Assembly (NCBI GenBank): GCA_016930775.1
Contig: JAFGGB010000149.1
Span: 1-61,269 of the forward strand
From: Deltaproteobacteria bacterium
GTDB taxonomy: Bacteria; Desulfobacterota; Syntrophia; Syntrophales; UBA2210
Reading direction: 5' to 3'
DNA: 61,269 nt
This document shows positions 56,998 through 61,269 of this stretch, piece by piece. How positions within the stretch are numbered: position 1 is the first letter of the stretch; each line of letters opens with the position of its first letter. A model generated the notes under the pieces. It did not search any database, was not told the DNA's origin, and saw only the letters and a list, made by a program, of their open reading frames with translations. The translations under genes were made by a program, and so were the position numbers.

Positions 56998-57348
56998 ATG
57001 ATTCATCGGCAACTTTCCCAATTATCGGAGCAGGCATTATTGCCTGGAGGCACAGCGAAGATCATCCACTCCGAAAGAATGACCTTTGCTTATTGGACAT
57101 TAAAGGCAGGGACTGTTCTTCCCGAGCATTCCCATCCTCACGAACAGGCAGTTCATGTGCTTTCCGGTGAAACAATCATAGCCGTGGAAGGCGCAGAATT
57201 AAAAATAACGAGCGGTTCCATAGTACTTATTCCGTCAGGAAGCTCTCACAGCGCCAAGGCGATTACGGACACCGTTATCCTTGATGCTTTCACTCCCCGT
57301 CGAGCAGACCTTCCGGAAAGTGACGAAATAACTATCGGCGAGAATTAA
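56998..57348 (+). CDS. Small cupin-domain protein
   Basis: 116 residues, one cupin barrel. Motif 1 is PEHSHPHEQAVHVLSGE (two histidines and a glutamate as metal ligands, a further histidine in AVHVL) and motif 2 is IPSGSSHSA with its histidine, so a metal site is likely. The substrate is not evident. AGAGG lies 9 bases before the ATG. It precedes adk by 83 bp. Confidence 0.88.
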   Translation: MIHRQLSQLSEQALLPGGTAKIIHSERMTFAYWTLKAGTVLPEHSHPHEQAVHVLSGETIIAVEGAELKITSGSIVLIPSGSSHSAKAITDTVILDAFTPRRADLPESDEITIGEN

Positions 57349-57431
57349 ATTAAATGGCGCCTTCATGACAAGGCAACACGCGTGATCCAGAGAGATACTG
57401 TAATGAATACCGATGAAAGGAGTCCTGCTGC

Positions 57432-58103
57432 ATGAATATTGTGATCTTTGGACCGAACGGAAGCGGAAAGGGAACCCAGGGGGCGATTGTTCAGAAGAAG
57501 TTCGGAGTCCCCCATATAGAAACTGGCGTCATCTTTCGCCAAAATATCGCCAATAAAACCGATCTTGGAAAACAGGCCAAAACCTTTATCGACAAGGGTG
57601 AACTCGTTCCCGACAACATAACTATACCGATGATTCTCGCCCGGCTGAAAGAAACGGATTGTTCGAAGGGCTGGCTTCTCGACGGTTTCCCCCGCAACCT
57701 CGCGCAGGCCGAGGCGCTATACGAGGCACTCAAGAAGGAACATATATATCTCGACTATGTAATCGAAATCGTCCTTGATCGCGGAACGTCCAAGAACAGG
57801 ATAATGGGCCGGAGACTCTGCGCGCAGGATAACAACCATCCGAATAATATCTATATTGACGCCATTAAACCCCGGGAGCAGCAGGGAATCATCGTTTGCC
57901 GGGTATGCGGCGGCACACTTTCGACCCGCAACGATGACCAGGATGAGGCGGCTATCGACAAGCGGCATGCCATTTACTACGACAACCAGACGGGAACTAT
58001 GGCCGCTGTTAACTTTTTCAAGAAAAAAGTGAAGGTCGTCGAAGTCGACGGAAGCGGCGGCGTTGCCGCAGTTACCGAGGAACTCCTGAAGAAATTGGGA
58101 TAG
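57432..58103 (+). CDS. adk: Adenylate kinase, cysteine-containing LID
   Basis: 223 residues. P-loop GPNGSGKGT at 7-15, AMP-binding region ETGVIFRQNI, and DGFPRN at 84-89. The LID (about 126-180) is longer than usual and contains Cys130, Cys156 and Cys159 (VCRVCGG), reminiscent of zinc-binding LIDs but with a spaced first cysteine. The sequence diverges from the common AdkA that sits in ribosomal protein clusters, so this could be a second copy. GGAG stands 9 bases before the ATG. Confidence 0.9.
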   Translation: MNIVIFGPNGSGKGTQGAIVQKKFGVPHIETGVIFRQNIANKTDLGKQAKTFIDKGELVPDNITIPMILARLKETDCSKGWLLDGFPRNLAQAEALYEALKKEHIYLDYVIEIVLDRGTSKNRIMGRRLCAQDNNHPNNIYIDAIKPREQQGIIVCRVCGGTLSTRNDDQDEAAIDKRHAIYYDNQTGTMAAVNFFKKKVKVVEVDGSGGVAAVTEELLKKLG

Positions 58104-58126
58104 CTAAAAGAGCAAAAAAAGCGTAT

Positions 58127-58152
58127 AACGGCCGTCCTCCGGGAGGGCCGTT
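58127..58152 (+). terminator. Possible terminator after adk
   Basis: AACGGCC (58127-58133) and GGCCGTT (58146-58152) form a GC-rich hairpin 23 bp after the adk stop. The following TTGTTG is a poor T-run, so it may be only partly effective. Confidence 0.45.
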
Positions 58153-58191
58153 GTTGTATGCCCCTAGTGCAACCGGCAATATCATATGCAT

Positions 58192-59991
58192 ATGATAAAA
58201 TATATAAGAAATTTCAGCATAATAGCACACATTGATCACGGAAAGTCGACTCTTGCCGACAGGCTCATAGAGAGGTCCGGCATCATCAACAAGCGGTTCT
58301 TTCGAAACCAGATCCTCGATACCATGGATATCGAACGGGAACGGGGCATTACGATCAAAAGCCAAGCCATTACGCTTCCCTTCATTTCCACGAGCGGCGA
58401 GCGGTATCTCCTTAACCTTATCGATACGCCAGGTCACGTTGATTTTTCGTACGAGGTTTCGCGCTCCATGGCCTCCTGCGAGGGTGTGCTGCTCCTGATC
58501 GACGCCGCTCAGGGCGTACAGGCGCAGACGGTGGCAAATCTATACATGGCGATGGACCATAACCTCTCAATAATCCCTGTTATCAATAAAATAGATCTTC
58601 CAACGGCAAATGTGGAAATGGTGCTCGATCAAATCGATGCCGAATTGGGGCTCGATCCCTATTCTGCCCTGACCTGTTCCGCCAAGGAAGGAATCGGCAT
58701 CGAGGATATCCTGGAAGCGATTGTCCACCGAATCCCGCCGCCCACGGGAGACCCCCAGTCATCGTTGAGGTCCCTCATTTTCGACGCCCAGTATGACGCC
58801 TTCAGGGGAACCGTAATTCACACGAGAATCTTTGATGGAACAGTCAAGCAAGGCGATATAATCCGTTTCATGCACGCCGGCAGGGTCCATAAAGTGGAAG
58901 AAGTCGGCAGCTTCCTTCTGGAACGGGAACCCCGCGAACTTCTCACCGCAGGAGATGTCGGCTATGTGATTGCCGGAGTGAAAACCGTATCGGATGTCCG
59001 TATCGGCGATACTATAACAAAGGACAGACAGCCCAGCGAGACTCCTCTGCCCGGATTCAGAGAGGTTAAACCCGTCGTCTTCGCATCAATCTATCCCATC
59101 GCGTCGGACGATTATGAAGATCTGTCCGTAGCCTTGGAAAAGTATAAACTCAACGATTCTGCCTTTGTCTATCAGAAGGATTCCTCCATTGCCCTGGGAC
59201 AGGGATTCCGGTGCGGGTTTCTCGGCCTTCTCCACCTGGACATCGTACAGGAACGAGTGGAACGTGAATACGACCTCTCGATCATTCTTTCCGTGCCCAG
59301 CGTACGCTACCGCTTTACCGTGACAAGCGGCGAGGCTCTTTTTGTTGACAACCCCGCTCATTATCCCGAAATTACAGCAATAACCAGATCGGAAGAACCA
59401 TACATACGTGCAGCCATGATGTTTCCCGATCGCTACATGGGCGCCATGCTGAAACTCATCATTGAGAAACGGGGGGTTAATTCGCATGTTGCCTATCCCA
59501 GTCCCGGCCGCATCGAATTGACGGTTGAGATGCCTCTGGCCAGCGTTGTTTATGATTTTTACGATCGGCTGAAAACGATAACGCAGGGGTATGGTTCTTT
59601 CGACTACAATTTAATCGACTACCGTGAGAGCGACCTCGTATTGCTCGATATTCTCGTTAACGGCGAAAAGGTCGATGCTCTCTCTCAGATAGTTCACCGC
59701 GGCATTGCCAGAGAAAGGGCGCTCCATACCTGCGAGAAGCTGAAAGAAGAAATCCCCCGGCAGATGTTCAAAATTGCAATTCAGGGCGCCATCGGGGGTC
59801 AAATTATTGCAAGAACGACGATCTCTCCTTTCAGGAAAGATGTTACTGCTAAATGTTACGGCGGCGACATAACGAGGAAGAGAAAGCTGCTGGAAAAACA
59901 GAAAAAAGGCAAAAAGAGAATGAAAATGGTAGGCTCCGTCGCGATCCCCCAAAGCGCCTTCCTGTCGGTCCTGAAGACCGATGAATCCTGA
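58192..59991 (+). CDS. lepA: Elongation factor 4 (LepA)
   Basis: Ribosome-associated GTPase that promotes back-translocation or assists initiation. It has 599 residues from 58192. G domain AHIDHGKSTLADR, DTPGHVDF and NKIDLP, domains II and III, an EF-G-like V domain and the LepA-specific C-terminal domain (GGDITRKRKLLEKQKKGKKRMK). An ATG at 58186 is an alternative start; neither has a clear ribosome site. Its end overlaps hemW by 11 bases, a widespread pairing. Confidence 0.98.
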   Translation: MIKYIRNFSIIAHIDHGKSTLADRLIERSGIINKRFFRNQILDTMDIERERGITIKSQAITLPFISTSGERYLLNLIDTPGHVDFSYEVSRSMASCEGVLLLIDAAQGVQAQTVANLYMAMDHNLSIIPVINKIDLPTANVEMVLDQIDAELGLDPYSALTCSAKEGIGIEDILEAIVHRIPPPTGDPQSSLRSLIFDAQYDAFRGTVIHTRIFDGTVKQGDIIRFMHAGRVHKVEEVGSFLLEREPRELLTAGDVGYVIAGVKTVSDVRIGDTITKDRQPSETPLPGFREVKPVVFASIYPIASDDYEDLSVALEKYKLNDSAFVYQKDSSIALGQGFRCGFLGLLHLDIVQERVEREYDLSIILSVPSVRYRFTVTSGEALFVDNPAHYPEITAITRSEEPYIRAAMMFPDRYMGAMLKLIIEKRGVNSHVAYPSPGRIELTVEMPLASVVYDFYDRLKTITQGYGSFDYNLIDYRESDLVLLDILVNGEKVDALSQIVHRGIARERALHTCEKLKEEIPRQMFKIAIQGAIGGQIIARTTISPFRKDVTAKCYGGDITRKRKLLEKQKKGKKRMKMVGSVAIPQSAFLSVLKTDES

Positions 59992-61144
59992 CGTCCGTTC
60001 AAAATACCCCTCGGAGCAGGAAAGTACGCTTCCCGGTTTATATATTCACATCCCCTTCTGTCGATCAAAATGTTTTTATTGCGACTTTTATTCCATGACC
60101 GGGACTAAGGACCAGGATTCCTTTGTCAGGTCTCTTATCATGGAAGCGCAGCTCTATTGCGGCGAGTTTTCCGATTTCGATACATTCTATGTAGGAGGCG
60201 GCACCCCCTCTGTGCTTGCCATCGACGACATGAAAAGGATTATCAAGCCTCTGGAAGGCCTTTTCTCCTTTGCCGCCCAAAGAGAATCGACGATAGAGGT
60301 CAATCCGGGAGATGCCTCTCTGGCCCATCTGCGAGCTCTTCGGGAGCTGGGTTTCAACAGGATCTCTCTCGGCGTTCAGTCCTGGGATGACGGGCTTCTC
60401 GCCCTCCTGGGACGACGACATACTGCTGAAGAAGCGGAAATGGCTCTTGTTCGATGCCGCCGCGCAGGTTTCGACAATATCAGCATAGATCTTATATACG
60501 CCATACCGGGACAGAACAGGCGCACCTGGGAGAATACTCTACGAAAAACCATCTCCTTTGACCCTGAACATCTATCCTGCTACGAACTTACAATTGATCG
60601 TGAAACACCCCTCGGCGCTCTTGTTGAATCAGGCTCGATCTCACGTGTCGATGAAGCGGAAAGGGCGGAATTCTTCCTTGCAACAGCTGAATTTCTCGCC
60701 GTCGCCGGATTTGAACAGTACGAGGCATCAAACTTCGCCCGGTCTGTTTCGTTGCGTTGCCGCCATAACATGAAATACTGGAATCACGCGGCCTATCTCG
60801 GTCTCGGCCCCGCCGCCCATAGTTTTAACGGGAAAAAGAGGTGGGCTAACCACAGGTCTCTTGCGCTCTATATCACGGCTCTTGAGGAGCAATGCCGCCC
60901 CGTGGCGGACGAGGAGACGCTGGGTAATGATGAGCTCATGCTGGAGGCCCTCTTCCTCGGAATGCGCACCATCGACGGCATCAAGATCGATCAATTCAAT
61001 CATCGTTTCCACCGTGATCTCCTTGGCGAGAGCGGCGACAGAATTGGTTGTCTTCAGAAGGAAGGGTTTCTTATCCTGGAGGAAGGATCCCTGAAGCCCA
61101 CGACGAAAGGACTGCTCATGGCCGACAGTCTTGCCCTCTTGTAG
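59981..61144 (+). CDS. hemW: Radical SAM heme chaperone HemW
   Basis: 387 residues. The radical SAM cluster motif is CRSKCFYC (Cys27, Cys31, Cys34). FYVGGGTPS, ISLGVQSWDD and the HemW-type HNMKYWNHAAYLGLGPAAHS are present, followed by a winged-helix C-terminal domain. It resembles oxygen-independent coproporphyrinogen oxidase HemN, but lepA linkage and the N-terminal cysteine spacing without a fourth cysteine mark HemW, which binds and transfers heme. Confidence 0.95.
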   Translation: MNPDVRSKYPSEQESTLPGLYIHIPFCRSKCFYCDFYSMTGTKDQDSFVRSLIMEAQLYCGEFSDFDTFYVGGGTPSVLAIDDMKRIIKPLEGLFSFAAQRESTIEVNPGDASLAHLRALRELGFNRISLGVQSWDDGLLALLGRRHTAEEAEMALVRCRRAGFDNISIDLIYAIPGQNRRTWENTLRKTISFDPEHLSCYELTIDRETPLGALVESGSISRVDEAERAEFFLATAEFLAVAGFEQYEASNFARSVSLRCRHNMKYWNHAAYLGLGPAAHSFNGKKRWANHRSLALYITALEEQCRPVADEETLGNDELMLEALFLGMRTIDGIKIDQFNHRFHRDLLGESGDRIGCLQKEGFLILEEGSLKPTTKGLLMADSLALL

Positions 61145-61160
61145 CGGGCATATTCCTCAT

Positions 61161-61187
61161 AAAAAAGCCCGGGCTTGAACCGGGCTT
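61161..61187 (-). terminator. Terminator downstream of tRNA-Met
   Basis: AAGCCCGG (61165-61172) and CCGGGCTT (61180-61187) form an 8-bp stem. On the minus strand it is followed by TTTT, matching the end of the tRNA transcript; on the plus strand it could also slow transcription leaving hemW. Confidence 0.8.
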
Positions 61188-61198
61188 GATATATCCTT

Positions 61199-61269
61199 TG
61201 GTGGCGGTGCAGGGACTTGAACCCCGGACACTGCGGATATGAGCCGCATGCTCTCACCATCTGAGCTAC
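61199..61269 (-). tRNA. tRNA-Met (anticodon CAT), 5' end cut by window edge
   Basis: Visible on the minus strand: D-arm GCTC...GAGC, anticodon stem TGCGG/CCGCA around CTCATAT, T-arm GGGGTTCAAGTCCC, acceptor 3' strand CACCGCC, discriminator A and encoded CCA. About six bases of the 5' acceptor strand lie beyond the edge. The sequence resembles elongator tRNA-Met; a lysidine-modified tRNA-Ile (CAT) cannot be fully excluded. Confidence 0.9.

Noticed and set aside
59981-61144. HemN coproporphyrinogen dehydrogenase
   Set aside because: The cluster motif lacks the extra cysteine of HemN, the N-terminal extension is short, and the gene is coupled to lepA, all typical of HemW.

Overview
The window reads as a gene-dense chromosomal segment of an anaerobic deltaproteobacterium (Desulfobacterota; Syntrophales-like is my best guess, not proven). 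The clues are: an uninterrupted proteobacterial-type mraZ-to-ftsZ cluster; an RpoH-family sigma factor; the aminotransferase (DapL-type) route to diaminopimelate beside dapF; a cluster-ligating PurF; a membrane pyrophosphatase; a selenocysteine elongation factor next to an FdhD-like gene; and DUF1844 and DUF2232 genes in the places they often occupy in deltaproteobacteria. Almost everything is core genome. No CRISPR array, prophage or intact insertion sequence is visible; the only mobile-element trace is a short IS200-type remnant.

Layout. 1-10.3 kb (minus): dapF, dapL, purF, aspS, carA, guaA, carB, a biosynthetic operon in which carB runs off the left edge. 10.3-10.8 kb: a gene-free stretch with a promoter-like and a terminator-like signal that could make a small RNA. 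10.8-27.8 kb (minus): the complete cell division and cell wall cluster mraZ-rsmH-ftsL-ftsI-murE-murF-mraY-murD-ftsW-murG-murC-murB-ftsQ-ftsA-ftsZ, driven by a strong promoter followed by three 10-bp-phased MraZ boxes. 27.8-29.3 kb (minus): mltG and ruvX. 29.4-33.1 kb (plus): selB, an fdhD-like gene lacking the CxxC motif, and a YhaM-like HD nuclease. 33.2-48.5 kb (minus): yggS, maf, ychF, hppA, pth, rplY, prs, tRNA-Gln, ispE, a DUF1844 gene, a degenerate CPBP membrane protein, htpX, clpB and a CdaZ-like diadenylate cyclase. 48.6-49.6 kb (plus): rpoH, divergent from the cyclase gene and sharing its stop region with dnaB. 49.6-53.2 kb (minus): rpsF-rpsR-DUF2232-rplI-dnaB. 53.2-56.7 kb: a gene-free stretch with a transposase remnant, then a three-gene histidine kinase/response regulator cassette (minus). 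57-61.1 kb (plus): cupin, adenylate kinase, lepA, hemW. The window ends inside a tRNA-Met (minus).

How the parts fit: DapL and DapF make meso-diaminopimelate, which MurE adds to the peptidoglycan precursor. MurC-G and MraY build lipid II, FtsW and FtsI polymerise it at the FtsZ ring, and MltG trims the strands. PurF, GuaA, CarA/B, Prs and Adk supply nucleotides, and the pyrophosphatase and Maf remove pyrophosphate and aberrant nucleotides. RpoH, ClpB and HtpX form a proteostasis block that surrounds a c-di-AMP synthase.

No single undescribed multi-gene system is obvious. The best leads are the FdhD-like protein without its sulfur-transfer cysteines beside selB, the divergent membrane pyrophosphatase with a palindrome over its promoter, the CdaZ-type cyclase between clpB and rpoH, and the possible small RNA between ftsZ and dapF.
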